From the IMG/VR virus record IMGVR_UViG_3300015371_000033, positions 1 through 62,288 of that record: a stretch of DNA of 62,288 nucleotides; one strand, given 5' to 3'. A program made the position numbers and the translations under genes. The notes under the pieces are model-generated. The model saw only the letters and a program-made list of their open reading frames with translations, did no database searches and was not told where the DNA came from. This document shows, one piece after another, positions 38,646 through 47,421 of the stretch. Origin of the DNA: a virus. Position 1 is the first letter of the stretch. Each line of letters starts with the position of its first letter.

Positions 38646-39050
38646 ATGCCGGCCAACGAGGTCATCCCCTACTACGAGGTCGCCGATCGGATCACCGCTC
38701 GCTGCTCGGCAGCGGTGACCGGCAAGAAGTTCGTGAAGATCTCGGGGAACCGCATCAGCGGCCCGGGTCTCTCTGCCGCAGGCGACGGCGGCACGTACCA
38801 GGTCGCCCAGACGGTCGCGGGCGACAAGGCGTTCGGCGTGGCGATGTGGGACGCGGCCATCAACACGATGGTCCCGGTCATCCGCGAGGGGATCGTCCCC
38901 GTCACCGCAGGCGCGGCCATCACGGCCGGGCAGGAGGTCCAGTCGGACGCGAACGGGGCAGCGATCCCGCTCGCGGCGGGCAAGGCCCTCGGACTCGCGT
39001 GCACTGGTGCGGCCAACGGGGCCGACGCCGAGATCGCGCTCTACAAGTAG
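38646..39050 (+). CDS. Head decoration protein (DUF2190-like)
   Basis: 134 residues. ANEVIPYYEVADRITARCSAAVTGKKFVKISG, FGVAMWDAAINTMVPVIREGIVPVTAGAAITAGQEV and ALGLACTGAANGADAEIALYK follow the DUF2190 beta-tulip pattern of phage capsid-stabilising proteins. It is immediately before the major capsid gene, the usual place. Confidence 0.82.
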   Translation: MPANEVIPYYEVADRITARCSAAVTGKKFVKISGNRISGPGLSAAGDGGTYQVAQTVAGDKAFGVAMWDAAINTMVPVIREGIVPVTAGAAITAGQEVQSDANGAAIPLAAGKALGLACTGAANGADAEIALYK

Positions 39051-39066
39051 AAGGGAGGGAAGCAAC

Positions 39067-40113
39067 TTGAACTCCAGCGAACTCACCGAGTTCGTCGACT
39101 CGTTCGTCGGCGGAGAGATCGGCGACTGGTCGGTCCCGTTCGGCGTCGAGCTCGAGGATCCCGACCTTCTCAAGCGCGGGATCATCCGGGCCGGTGCGGA
39201 GTTGAAGGCGTCGACGTATCCGTCGGCCGTCTTCCACCCGCTCGGTCCGCCGACGGTGAGCACCACCACCATCACCGTCGACATGGCGCTCCAGCAGCCG
39301 ACCCGGGTCACCCGGTCGCTGATGGACCTGACGCTGCAGCGGTTCTTCGCGGACCGCGTCTTCACCAGCGCCGGAGGCGTCACCGGTGGGGCCGTCGTCT
39401 ACGACGAGCTCCAGGCGAACGAGCTGTACCTCACCCGCGACATCCAGCGGGTCGAGCCGGGTGCCGAGTTCCCGCTCGTCACGTCCGAGCGCCGCGTCCC
39501 GAAGGTCGCGACGGTCGAGAAGTGGGGCGGGAAGTTCTACACCACGGACGAGGCCCGCGACCGCAACAACGTCGCGGAGTACACCCGCCACGTCCGGCAG
39601 CTCGCCAACACGATCGTCCGCAAGCTGAACCAGCGGGCGGTCGAGGTCCTCGAGGCCGCGATCACGTCCGGCTCCCGCACGGTCACGGGCCGGAACTGGT
39701 CGACGGTCGTGACGGCCGGTTCGTCGGCTTCGGCTGCGAACCTCTGGCCGGCACGCGACTTCGCCCTGGCGCAGTTCCAGGCGGAGACGGAGGAGCTCGG
39801 CATCGTGTACGACCTGTGGATCATGAATCCGCAGGAGTACATGAACCTGGCCACGGTCTACGGCCAGGGGCTGGCGGACATCCTCCGCTCGGCCGGGATC
39901 GACATCTTCGTCACCAACCGCGTGGCGGCGGGCACGGCATACGCCATCGCGCAGGGGCAGGTCGGCGAGATGCGCGTCGAGCAGCCGTTGGCCACCGAGA
40001 CGTGGCGTGACGGCCGGGGAACCCAGAAGACCTGGACGCAGTCCTCGGTCCGGCCTCTCTGGTTCGTCGACAACAAGTTCGCGGTCCTGAAGTTCACCGG
40101 ACTCGCGGGCTAG
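39067..40113 (+). CDS. Major capsid protein
   Basis: 348 residues from a TTG with GAAGGGAGGGAAGCAAC upstream. Position after decoration protein, length and strand pattern fit a HK97-fold coat: an N-terminal helical arm (LTEFVDSFVGGEIGDWSVP), an E-loop-like segment, a long spine-helix region (RDRNNVAEYTRHVRQLANTIVRKLNQRAVEVLEAAI), and a C-terminal A-domain ending RPLWFVDNKFAVLKFTGLAG. Confidence 0.85.
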   Translation: MNSSELTEFVDSFVGGEIGDWSVPFGVELEDPDLLKRGIIRAGAELKASTYPSAVFHPLGPPTVSTTTITVDMALQQPTRVTRSLMDLTLQRFFADRVFTSAGGVTGGAVVYDELQANELYLTRDIQRVEPGAEFPLVTSERRVPKVATVEKWGGKFYTTDEARDRNNVAEYTRHVRQLANTIVRKLNQRAVEVLEAAITSGSRTVTGRNWSTVVTAGSSASAANLWPARDFALAQFQAETEELGIVYDLWIMNPQEYMNLATVYGQGLADILRSAGIDIFVTNRVAAGTAYAIAQGQVGEMRVEQPLATETWRDGRGTQKTWTQSSVRPLWFVDNKFAVLKFTGLAG

Positions 40114-40126
40114 GAAGGGGAGGAAC

Positions 40127-40615
40127 GTGAGCACACAGGAGCAGGAAGTCACCTACTCGGGTGACACCCGCGTCGTGAAGCACCTCCTCTTCCCGTACTT
40201 CGAGGAGACGGAGTCCGACTCGATGCCGGGCGTCAACGTCTTCGCGGAGCGCGTCGCGAAGCGCGGCCAGGTCATCAGCGTCGACGAGATCCGCGAGGCC
40301 GATCTCAAGAAGGGCGAGCGTCTCGGCTCGTTCTTCAACGACGAGGAGCTGGCGGAGATGGAGCGGATCGCCGATTCGGGCGGAAACCCGATGGAGGTCA
40401 ACACGACCTTCGACGCCAGCGAGATGGGCGAGCACGAGATCGCGGAGCACATCGAGGAGAACAAGCTGAGCGTCCAGGACACCGTTGCCCTCGCGGGCAG
40501 CGACCCGGACACCGCTCAGCGCGTCCTCGAGGCCGAGTCGATCGCGCAGGGCGGCGACTCCCGCAAGGGCGTCGTCGCGGGTCTCGAGGCGATCATCGAG
40601 CGGGGCAACCAGTAG
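40127..40615 (+). CDS. Head-associated hypothetical protein
   Basis: 162 residues from a GTG with GGAAGGGGAGGAAC upstream. Acidic, helical and free of cysteines (EMERIADSGGNPMEVNTTFDASEMGEHEIAEHIEENK). Placed after the capsid gene, it could be a head completion or structural protein. No family recognised. Confidence 0.6.
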   Translation: MSTQEQEVTYSGDTRVVKHLLFPYFEETESDSMPGVNVFAERVAKRGQVISVDEIREADLKKGERLGSFFNDEELAEMERIADSGGNPMEVNTTFDASEMGEHEIAEHIEENKLSVQDTVALAGSDPDTAQRVLEAESIAQGGDSRKGVVAGLEAIIERGNQ

Positions 40616-40628
40616 GTCGCCCCTCCAG

Positions 40629-40668
40629 GGGGACCGGCGCGTTTCCTGGCATGGGCGCGTCGGTCCCC
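40629..40668 (+). terminator. Hairpin after the capsid genes
   Basis: GGGGACCG-G-CGCG pairs with CGCG-T-CGGTCCCC (13 bp including one G-U), 14-nt loop, in the 77-nt gap between two head genes. No U-tract; it may attenuate transcription or stabilise upstream capsid mRNA. Confidence 0.5.
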
Positions 40669-40692
40669 ACCTCGTGAGCGAAGGGAGCTTCG

Positions 40693-40956
40693 ATGGCAGC
40701 ACGAAAGTTCGAGGCGCTCACTCGGATCGGGCTTCCCGTTCACGAGGAGCGCGAGGTGTACACCGATGTCACGGCCATGGTGCCGACCGGTGAGACCACG
40801 TACTTCGAGGAGGGCGACAGCCTCACGGACGCCGACTTCCTCAAGCACTACAAGGGCGATGCCCGCAAGGAGCACCTCGTCGAGCAGGCCACGGCCGCTG
40901 CCGAGGAGTCCATCTCCCAGTTCCTCAAGCACAAGTCGATGAAGGAGGTGTCGTAA
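40693..40956 (+). CDS. Small structural-region protein
   Basis: 87 residues (MAARKFEALTRIGLPVHEEREVYTDVTAMVP...). The central segment and a helical C-terminus (EHLVEQATAAAEESISQFLKH) are unremarkable. The stop overlaps the next start (TAATG). Function unknown. Confidence 0.6.
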   Translation: MAARKFEALTRIGLPVHEEREVYTDVTAMVPTGETTYFEEGDSLTDADFLKHYKGDARKEHLVEQATAAAEESISQFLKHKSMKEVS

Positions 40957-41732
40957 TGGAGACGCACGGTCTCGAGCCGAGTGCCCGTAGCTCCAGCGGC
41001 GCGTCCGCCACGGCGCTACTCGAGGGCGGGGACATCTCGGGCGTCATCCGCACCCACTGGCTCTGCGAGAAGTGGGAGCAGGACAAGATCGAGTTCGCCC
41101 AGCGGGAGCTGGAGCGGCTCGGCATCAGTCACATCCAGGACGGGTACGAGCTCAAGCCGGTCCTCGGGCTGCGCGACAAGGTGGCCTCGAGGATTGCCGG
41201 CCGCGATCTCACCCAGGTCGTCCTGGTTCCGAAGCTGATCCCGGTCTCGCACGGCGTGACCAGTGACTGGCTTCGGAAGCTGCTGATCGAGCCGGATGCC
41301 GTCGAGGAGCGGGAGGGCAACCTGCTGCTCAACGAGGGCATCCAGCAGATGCTCGATCTGATGATCGCAGCGTTGAACAACCAGACGGCGGGCAACGCCT
41401 ACAACAACGGCTCGTCGTACATCGGGGTCGGCGACTCGTCCACGGCGGAAGCGGCGACGCAGACGGAACTCCAGGCTGCGACCAACCGCTTCTACAAGGG
41501 CATGGTCGCCACGTACCCGCAGCGGACCAACCAGCAGGTCGACTGGCGCTCCGACTTCACCACGACGGAGGCCAACTACACCTGGGCGGAGTGGTCCGTC
41601 TCGGCGGGTGCAACGACCGCGTCCGGTGCCGGATTCACGACCGGTACCAAGAACCTGAACCGGAAGGTTCAGTCCCTCGGCTCCAAGACGACGGGGACGT
41701 GGACGCTCACCGCCTCGATCACCTTCTCGTAG
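40956..41732 (+). CDS. Putative minor virion protein
   Basis: 258 residues. An N-terminal helical part (THWLCEKWEQDKIEFAQRELERLGIS) then a beta-rich section typical of virion surface proteins (NNGSSYIGVGDSSTAEAATQTELQAATNRFYKGM ... YTWAEWSVSAGATTASGAGF ... TWTLTASITFS). Similar IGVGDS/TxL-A segments occur in phage structural proteins. Exact place in the particle unknown. Confidence 0.65.
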   Translation: METHGLEPSARSSSGASATALLEGGDISGVIRTHWLCEKWEQDKIEFAQRELERLGISHIQDGYELKPVLGLRDKVASRIAGRDLTQVVLVPKLIPVSHGVTSDWLRKLLIEPDAVEEREGNLLLNEGIQQMLDLMIAALNNQTAGNAYNNGSSYIGVGDSSTAEAATQTELQAATNRFYKGMVATYPQRTNQQVDWRSDFTTTEANYTWAEWSVSAGATTASGAGFTTGTKNLNRKVQSLGSKTTGTWTLTASITFS

Positions 41733-41745
41733 CGAGAGGGGACGC

Positions 41746-41773
41746 AGGGCGGAGGCTTCGGCTTCCGCCCTGC
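41746..41773 (+). terminator. UUCG-capped hairpin downstream of the minor virion gene
   Basis: A 12-bp stem (CAGGGCGGAGGC/GCTTCCGCCCTG, one G-U) with a TTCG loop, extended below by GACG/CGTC, 13 nt after the stop. Very stable. The next ATG lies 7 nt after it, so it may also affect initiation there. Confidence 0.6.
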
Positions 41774-41780
41774 TGCGTCT

Positions 41781-42110
41781 ATGCCGACTAACTGGCCACC
41801 GGCCGGAGCAGCGGTCTCGCCTTTCCAGGCGTCTGGCTGGGATGCGCTGCTGCGGCTGATGGACCGGCTGACCCAACAGGGCTGGACCAACCGAGCTCCT
41901 ACCAACCAGGAGCGGAACAGCATCTTCGTGCCGGTTCGCTGCGATGAGGGGCATACCGTCAGCGGCCGGGTCATCGTGGCCCCTGCCGCGCTCGGAGGGC
42001 AGGTCTACTATGTCGCGCTCTGCGACGTGAACCACGATCCGAACGTCGGTAAGTCGCGAGCCGTGCTGACCTGCTGGCCCCCGTTCTACTACAACGGCTG
42101 GGACCGCTAG
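41781..42110 (+). CDS. Hypothetical protein
   Basis: 109 residues (MPTNWPPAGAAVSPFQASGWDALLRLMDRLTQQGW...). Possible helix plus beta pattern (IFVPVRCDEGHTVSGRVIVAPAALGGQVYYVALCDV). No ribosome site other than the hairpin context. The stop shares a base with the following GTG (TAGTG). Confidence 0.6.
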   Translation: MPTNWPPAGAAVSPFQASGWDALLRLMDRLTQQGWTNRAPTNQERNSIFVPVRCDEGHTVSGRVIVAPAALGGQVYYVALCDVNHDPNVGKSRAVLTCWPPFYYNGWDR

Positions 42111-45100
42111 TGGCCGACCTCATCGATGTCCTGGGTCTTGAGGGTCCCATTCTCGACGTCGGTGGCGGCGGAATCTTCGACAGCACTTTCAACCCCAGTC
42201 TCTCAAGCGTCGCGTCCAACAACACGCCGGGCCTGGGCAGCAGCGATCGCTGCGCCTACTTCCAGTGGGTGGACGGTGACATCGTCTTCGATCGGTTTCT
42301 GGACACACTGGCGGGACTCACGACGACGATGGTTGGCTCGTTCAGGGTCAAAGTCGGAACGCTGCAGGATGCGGGTGGACGAACAGCGTTCTTCGTCGTC
42401 ACCGACGAAGTCTTCTCCGAGTACGTCTACTTCGGCTTCGATGACACCAAGCTCTGCTGCTGGGTGGGCTCTGGCAACACGACGACGCAGCAGAGATCGG
42501 CCAGCACCATCAGCGCCGGTACCGAGTACGTCATCGATTTCAGACGGACGTTCAGCGGCGGCACGCTCACAGTCGAGTGGAAGATTGACGGGGTCACCCA
42601 GACCAATGTAGTCAAGAGCTCTTCTGGAGCGACCGGCCTGGGCGGCTACGAGATTGGAACCATTCAGGACATCGCGACTGACAAGGTGGTCGACCACTAC
42701 TTCGACGATCTCGTCCTGAGCAAGACGTCCGGTGACTACCCACTCGGAGCCTACAACGTCAAGGGATACCGTCCAGGAGCGGTAGGCACTCACAACCTCG
42801 ACGCGAATCCGTCGTCGTACATCAAGCACGTGTCCGGCGCGGCCACAGCACTGACTCCGTCGGAGACGACGTCGTATCAGGCGATCGACGACTCTCCGCT
42901 GATGACCAGTGACCCGGACTACATCAGAATCGAGTCAGCGGTAGCGCCTCCCTCGGCCGCTCCCGTCGTGGCAGGAGAAGCCGATGCAACCGGCACCAAC
43001 GGTGGCTCGATCTCTGCGTGGGGTGCGTGGGACAACGCTCCCTCGGTGGGCGACCTCGTCATCGTCTGTGTCTACACACGGGCCACTGCTGCTGGCAAGT
43101 CGATCAACACACCGGCGGGCTGGGGCAAGATGAACCTCGGCACCGAGCTCGGCACTGGTGGCTCGATCGCTGCCTTCTACCGTGTATGGCAGGCCGGGGA
43201 CACACTGCCGAATATCTCGTTCACGGGCTACACGGCCAGCAACTCAGGCGACTCCGCCTTGGCAACGGCTGTCAGACTTACTGGCGCTGACACGAGCAGT
43301 CCCATCGGCACCATCGGGACGCGAGGGAACTTCGCTGCTTCCACGACCACGGTAGGCGCGATCTCGGGTATCGCCGCCGAGGCCCGTAGCCTGCTATTCG
43401 TGCTTGGCGGTCGCCTCGACGACACCGGCACTGCATCCGTACTCACCGGCGAGTCGCTGACCTGGACCGAGCGAGCTGATCTGTCGAATACGGCCGGGTC
43501 GGACAACCATCTCTATCTCGATACCGCGCCGATTGGGGCCAGCAACACCGCGATCGCAGCCAAGTCGTTCGCGCTCTCGGGTGCGAGCTCGTTCGCCTCG
43601 GCAGGCATCATGTTCACGATCAAGGGTGCCCCGTCGACAACCGAGCCGTCTGGGGCCAACTACGCCGAATATCTTCTCGAGGACTCAGCTGAGGCCGTCG
43701 CGCCCACCGCGATCAAGCTCTATGCTCGGCTCGTCTCGCAGGGCACCGGCGCAAACGATGCTCGTATCACACTGGTAGACGGAGGGATCACAGACGACTC
43801 GGTCTCCACCAGCATCGGATCGACGTCTGCCATCTACAAGAGCAAGCTCTACGCCAAGCGGCTGGACGGCTCCTCTGCCTGGACCGATGCTGCCTTCGAC
43901 GCGCTCAAGCTCAGGCTGCTCTCGTCCGGCGACGCTACGCCTGACGTGCGATTCCACGCCATCACCGTCGAAGCCGCATTCCCGTCGGCGACCTCCACGC
44001 CCGTCTCGGCCAGCGACGCCTCCGGTAGCGCGACCGAGGGTACTTCGCTCGTGTCTTCGGCGACCGTCACTGACACGCCGGGTTCCAAGACCGAGACGGC
44101 TACGCCGGTCTTCTTAGCCTCTGTCAGCGATACCGACGGAACTGAGACGGAAGCTGGTGCGGTGCAGGTGCCGAAGGCAGGGACCGACACGGATGGAACC
44201 GAGACCGAGGCTACGGCGCTCACGGCGCAGGAGTCGGCTTCTGACGCAGACGGCGCAAATGGGGAGACGACCGCCTTGGCTGCCAGTGCCTCAGTATCGG
44301 ACGCTGACGGGGCCAACAACGAGACGGTCGTGCAAACCGCCCAGCTCGCCGGGACGGACACGGACGGTAGCGAGACCGAGGCTACTCAGGTCACGGTTCC
44401 GAAATCATCCTCCGACGCGCAGGGAGCCAGTACCGAGGCGACCAGCCTCGCGGCGGCACTACCGGTCTCGGATGCTGACGGCGCGAACAACGAGCTGACC
44501 GCGATCGTGGCATCGCTGACCGGCAGCGACGTGGACGGTACGGTTACAGAGGTCATCCAGCTGACGACTGCGATCGCCGTTCCAGACGCTCTCGGCTCGG
44601 TGGCTGAGACCGCCGCGCTCACATTCGCCTTGGCGGTCAGCGACACGCTCGGACCGAAGACCGAGCTGGGGGCACTGAGCGTCCTGACGGTCGTCTCTGA
44701 CGCCGATGGAGCGAACGGTGAGACCGGCGTGGTCGCGATCGCCTTCGCGGTCACTGACAGCGGCTCTGATAGTGAGAGCGGCTCCGTCCAGGTAGGCGTA
44801 GTCTTCGTCAATACCTCCGACGCCGCCGGAACCCCGTCCGAGGTTGGGCAGATCACGGGCGCTACGGTCCAGCTGACCGGCAACGACGCGACGAGCGCCA
44901 TCACTGAGCTCGCCACCCCCGTGGTCGCGCTTCTCAGCGGTGATGTGAACGGACCGAAGACCGAGCTCGCCGCTGCCGTCGCCTCGCTGCTGGCGCTCCA
45001 GACCGGCTCGGGTCTTGACCTCGCTGCTACGCTTCAGACGGCTATCGCAGTCAGCCAGTCAGGAGCCGGTTCTGACACCGCCACGATGTCTACCGGCGTT

Positions 45101-45445
45101 GCCGGCACCGACACAGATGGGACGAACACCGAGACCACCAGACTGGCCATCGGGGGATTCGATTCTGCTGCAGGCGTTGACCTAGCTGCCCTGGGTGCAG
45201 CCCTGTCAGGGGCGGAGACCTCTTCGAGCGGCGAGCTAGCCGACATGCTGGTTAGCCTTGCGGCCGGTGACCTGGGTGCAGCTGAGGAGATCGCGAGTGT
45301 GGTCGTCGGGATACTTCTTGCGGCGATCAAGACTGGCAATCTCTACTCGGGCGGTCCGGGTCGTCTGTCCAGCCAGGGTCGACCCGGTTTGTCAGGTTCT
45401 GAATCAGGCGATGTCTCGCGTCCCTCGAGAGGAGAGATTCTGTGA
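42110..45445 (+). CDS. Large repeat-containing virion surface protein (LamG-like N-terminus)
   Basis: 1111 residues from a GTG. The N-terminal ~220 residues (SNNTPGLGSSDRCAYFQWVDGDIVFDRFLDTLAGL ... EYVIDFRRTFSGGTLTVEWKIDG ... VVDHYFDDLVLS) look like a concanavalin/LamG jelly roll. The middle contains further beta domains. From ~640 a series of ~22-26-residue repeats (pattern SD-DG---E-) extends for roughly 300 residues. This arrangement suits a capsid or tail fibre-like adhesin that reaches to the host surface. The repeats are coded by diverged DNA, so they are not recent duplications. Confidence 0.7.
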   Translation: MADLIDVLGLEGPILDVGGGGIFDSTFNPSLSSVASNNTPGLGSSDRCAYFQWVDGDIVFDRFLDTLAGLTTTMVGSFRVKVGTLQDAGGRTAFFVVTDEVFSEYVYFGFDDTKLCCWVGSGNTTTQQRSASTISAGTEYVIDFRRTFSGGTLTVEWKIDGVTQTNVVKSSSGATGLGGYEIGTIQDIATDKVVDHYFDDLVLSKTSGDYPLGAYNVKGYRPGAVGTHNLDANPSSYIKHVSGAATALTPSETTSYQAIDDSPLMTSDPDYIRIESAVAPPSAAPVVAGEADATGTNGGSISAWGAWDNAPSVGDLVIVCVYTRATAAGKSINTPAGWGKMNLGTELGTGGSIAAFYRVWQAGDTLPNISFTGYTASNSGDSALATAVRLTGADTSSPIGTIGTRGNFAASTTTVGAISGIAAEARSLLFVLGGRLDDTGTASVLTGESLTWTERADLSNTAGSDNHLYLDTAPIGASNTAIAAKSFALSGASSFASAGIMFTIKGAPSTTEPSGANYAEYLLEDSAEAVAPTAIKLYARLVSQGTGANDARITLVDGGITDDSVSTSIGSTSAIYKSKLYAKRLDGSSAWTDAAFDALKLRLLSSGDATPDVRFHAITVEAAFPSATSTPVSASDASGSATEGTSLVSSATVTDTPGSKTETATPVFLASVSDTDGTETEAGAVQVPKAGTDTDGTETEATALTAQESASDADGANGETTALAASASVSDADGANNETVVQTAQLAGTDTDGSETEATQVTVPKSSSDAQGASTEATSLAAALPVSDADGANNELTAIVASLTGSDVDGTVTEVIQLTTAIAVPDALGSVAETAALTFALAVSDTLGPKTELGALSVLTVVSDADGANGETGVVAIAFAVTDSGSDSESGSVQVGVVFVNTSDAAGTPSEVGQITGATVQLTGNDATSAITELATPVVALLSGDVNGPKTELAAAVASLLALQTGSGLDLAATLQTAIAVSQSGAGSDTATMSTGVAGTDTDGTNTETTRLAIGGFDSAAGVDLAALGAALSGAETSSSGELADMLVSLAAGDLGAAEEIASVVVGILLAAIKTGNLYSGGPGRLSSQGRPGLSGSESGDVSRPSRGEIL

Positions 45446-46149
45446 ACGTCGTAACCTTCGTTGACTACCTTCCCACTCCCCGCTTCGACGGGGAGCCGTG
45501 GGCCAAGGTCTCAATCGAGGAGTCCGTCGACCAGGATGGGCCGTGGACCGAGATCGAGGAGATCACCTTCCCCGACCCGGATGCCGACCCGGAGAATCCG
45601 AAGCCGCGTTCGTTCACCACCGATCAGGCGACGCTCGACGAGGGCTGGTACCGGGTCACCTTCAAGGATGTCAGCGGCGACACCGCGCTGCCGACGGAGC
45701 CGGTGCACCACCGCATCGACCCGCCGTTCTACCCCAGCGTCACCGACGTTGCTGTCCTGATCAGGGCGAGGACGAAGAACCAGTTCGGGGTTGAGCTCGG
45801 CACCTTCACCGACAGCACTCGTCCCAGCGGCGCGGAGGTGCACTCGATCATTCAGCAGGCGGCGACCGATGTCACCGGCGCGGTCGGCGAGGACTTCCCG
45901 GATGCGTTCACGGATGAGGTCGAGGCGCTGATCGCTCTCGGCGCTGCCATGCGAATCGAGCTTAGCTACTACCCGGAGCAGGTCCGCTCAGGACGCTCGC
46001 CGTACCCGGAGCTGAAGGAGCTCTACGACGGCAAGCTCGCGGCGCTGCTGCTCAGCATGGAGGGTGGTACTGAGCCCACCGCTGAGTCGGCGCTTGCTCC
46101 GAAGTGGAGCTTCCATGACAACGGCCTGGCCGGAGCGCAACGCTGGTGA
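45442..46149 (+). CDS. Head-tail connector-like protein with Ig-like N-terminus
   Basis: 235 residues from a GTG overlapping the repeat gene's stop. Residues 1-85 (VNVVTFVDYLPTPRFDGEPWAKVSIEESVD ... YRVTFKDVSG) look like a beta-sandwich. Residues ~95-210 (PSVTDVAVLIRARTKNQFGVELGTFTD ... AMRIELSYYPEQ ... ELKELYDGKLAALL) resemble gp6/gp15-type connector helices. The combination suggests a neck protein with an added surface domain. Confidence 0.65.
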   Translation: MNVVTFVDYLPTPRFDGEPWAKVSIEESVDQDGPWTEIEEITFPDPDADPENPKPRSFTTDQATLDEGWYRVTFKDVSGDTALPTEPVHHRIDPPFYPSVTDVAVLIRARTKNQFGVELGTFTDSTRPSGAEVHSIIQQAATDVTGAVGEDFPDAFTDEVEALIALGAAMRIELSYYPEQVRSGRSPYPELKELYDGKLAALLLSMEGGTEPTAESALAPKWSFHDNGLAGAQRW

Positions 46150-46580
46150 GGGTCGAGATCGACGTCATCGGTGGGACCAAGATCCGAGCGCGGCTGACGC
46201 GGATGGGCTCGAATGTCATCAACATGCGTCCGGCGATGTCCAAGGTCGCCGACTACATCTTGATGGCCGAGTCGCGCATCTTCGACTCTCAGGGTAGGCG
46301 CGGCGGCGGCTCCTGGAAGCGGGTCACCGTCGAGTGGGCTCGGCGCAAGCGCGAGCAAGGGCTTGACCCCCGTATCCTCCATGCTCGCGGTCGTCTTCGT
46401 AACTCGATGACCAAGCGGGGCGACAAGAACCAGAAGCTCATCCTCACGAGCAGCTCGGTCACGGTCGGCTCCGAGCTGCCCTACGCGGAGGCCATGAACC
46501 GAGAGCGTCCCTTCGTCAAGCTGCTGCCCGGCGACCACGCGAAGATGCGTGAGATCGTCAGGGCGCACATCATGAGCTGA
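46146..46580 (+). CDS. Neck/tail-completion protein (HK97 gp10-like)
   Basis: 144 residues (VRVEIDVIGGTKIRARLTRMGSNV...). The strand-helix pattern with FDSQGRRGGGSWKRVTVEWARRKREQGLDPRILHARGRLRNSMTK matches the HK97gp10/Mu virion morphogenesis group. It overlaps both neighbours, as neck genes commonly do. Confidence 0.7.
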   Translation: MRVEIDVIGGTKIRARLTRMGSNVINMRPAMSKVADYILMAESRIFDSQGRRGGGSWKRVTVEWARRKREQGLDPRILHARGRLRNSMTKRGDKNQKLILTSSSVTVGSELPYAEAMNRERPFVKLLPGDHAKMREIVRAHIMS

Positions 46581-47191
46581 TGAGCATCTTCAAGACAGTC
46601 GTCAACGCGAACCAGGTCGAGGCCGCAGTCCGCGATACTCTCAGAACTTGGTTCAACACGTATCTTCGCGAGACCGAGCTGCAGTGGGGGATTCCGTCCA
46701 GGTCGATCCCAGAGCCGCTCAGCTACATCATCGCCCAGGACAACGCGCGTGAGGCAGAAGATCAGTTGCCGGCCGTCGTGATTGTCAGCCCTGGGCTCTC
46801 CGACGAGCCACTGAAGGAGGGGGACGGCACCTACCGTGCGCCATGGCAGGTTGGTATCGGCATCTTCGCAAGCGCCAAGGATCGCTCTTCTACGGAACAG
46901 CTGATTCGGTACTACTGTGCGGTCATCCGCGCGATCATGCTCCAGAAGCGTTCTCTCGGCGGCTTCGCCGACAACGTGGTCTGGAGCGACGAAAGCTACG
47001 ACGAGCTTGACTTCGACGATGAGCGCACCATCAGCGCAGGACTGGTTGACTTCATCGTCGAAGTTGCGGGAGTCGTGGACGGCAACGCCGGGCCTACGGT
47101 TACAGTACCGCCTGATCCGGATACTCTTCCGGGCAGCAACTGGCCGTTGGTAACGGACGTGATAATCACCGAGGAGGTGAAGAGTTCGTGA
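46580..47191 (+). CDS. Tail-terminator-like protein
   Basis: 203 residues. Helix-strand organisation and RTWFNTYLRETELQWG ... LPAVVIVSPGLSDEPL ... WQVGIGIFASAKDRSSTEQLIRYYCAVIRAIML fit tail terminator/minor tail U-like proteins that cap the tube. The stop-to-start overlap with its neighbours is 1-4 nt. The assignment is from size, order and pattern, not a catalytic motif. Confidence 0.6.
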   Translation: MSIFKTVVNANQVEAAVRDTLRTWFNTYLRETELQWGIPSRSIPEPLSYIIAQDNAREAEDQLPAVVIVSPGLSDEPLKEGDGTYRAPWQVGIGIFASAKDRSSTEQLIRYYCAVIRAIMLQKRSLGGFADNVVWSDESYDELDFDDERTISAGLVDFIVEVAGVVDGNAGPTVTVPPDPDTLPGSNWPLVTDVIITEEVKSS

Positions 47192-47421
47192 AGGAGTACA
47201 AGGTGCCACTCGAACGGCACGCGCAGGATCTCGCCGATGGGCGGGTGGTCGCTCCCGGTGACCGCGTCCGTCTCTCCGACGAGGACGCCCTAGTGCCGCA
47301 CAACGCGGCGCTCCTCGCAGAGGGCGCGCTGATTCCGGTCAGCGACAAGGGCGAGGAAATCCAGAACAAGGCCGAGCGCAGGCAGGCGCGGGCCGAGAGC
47401 CAGACGGGAGGTGAGAGCTAG
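47188..47421 (+). CDS. Small protein upstream of the sheath
   Basis: 77 residues (VKEYKVPLERHAQDLADGRVVAPGDRVRLSDEDALVPHNAALLAEGALIPVSDK...). Short 'DGR-V-PGD-V-LSDEDA' turn, charged tail. Small proteins of this type often precede tail sheath genes; the function is unknown. Confidence 0.6.
   Translation: MKEYKVPLERHAQDLADGRVVAPGDRVRLSDEDALVPHNAALLAEGALIPVSDKGEEIQNKAERRQARAESQTGGES

Noticed and set aside
37536-39383. 615-codon minus-strand ORF opposite the protease, decoration and capsid genes
   Set aside because: Long antisense frame typical of GC-rich DNA; the plus-strand genes are well supported by order and motifs.
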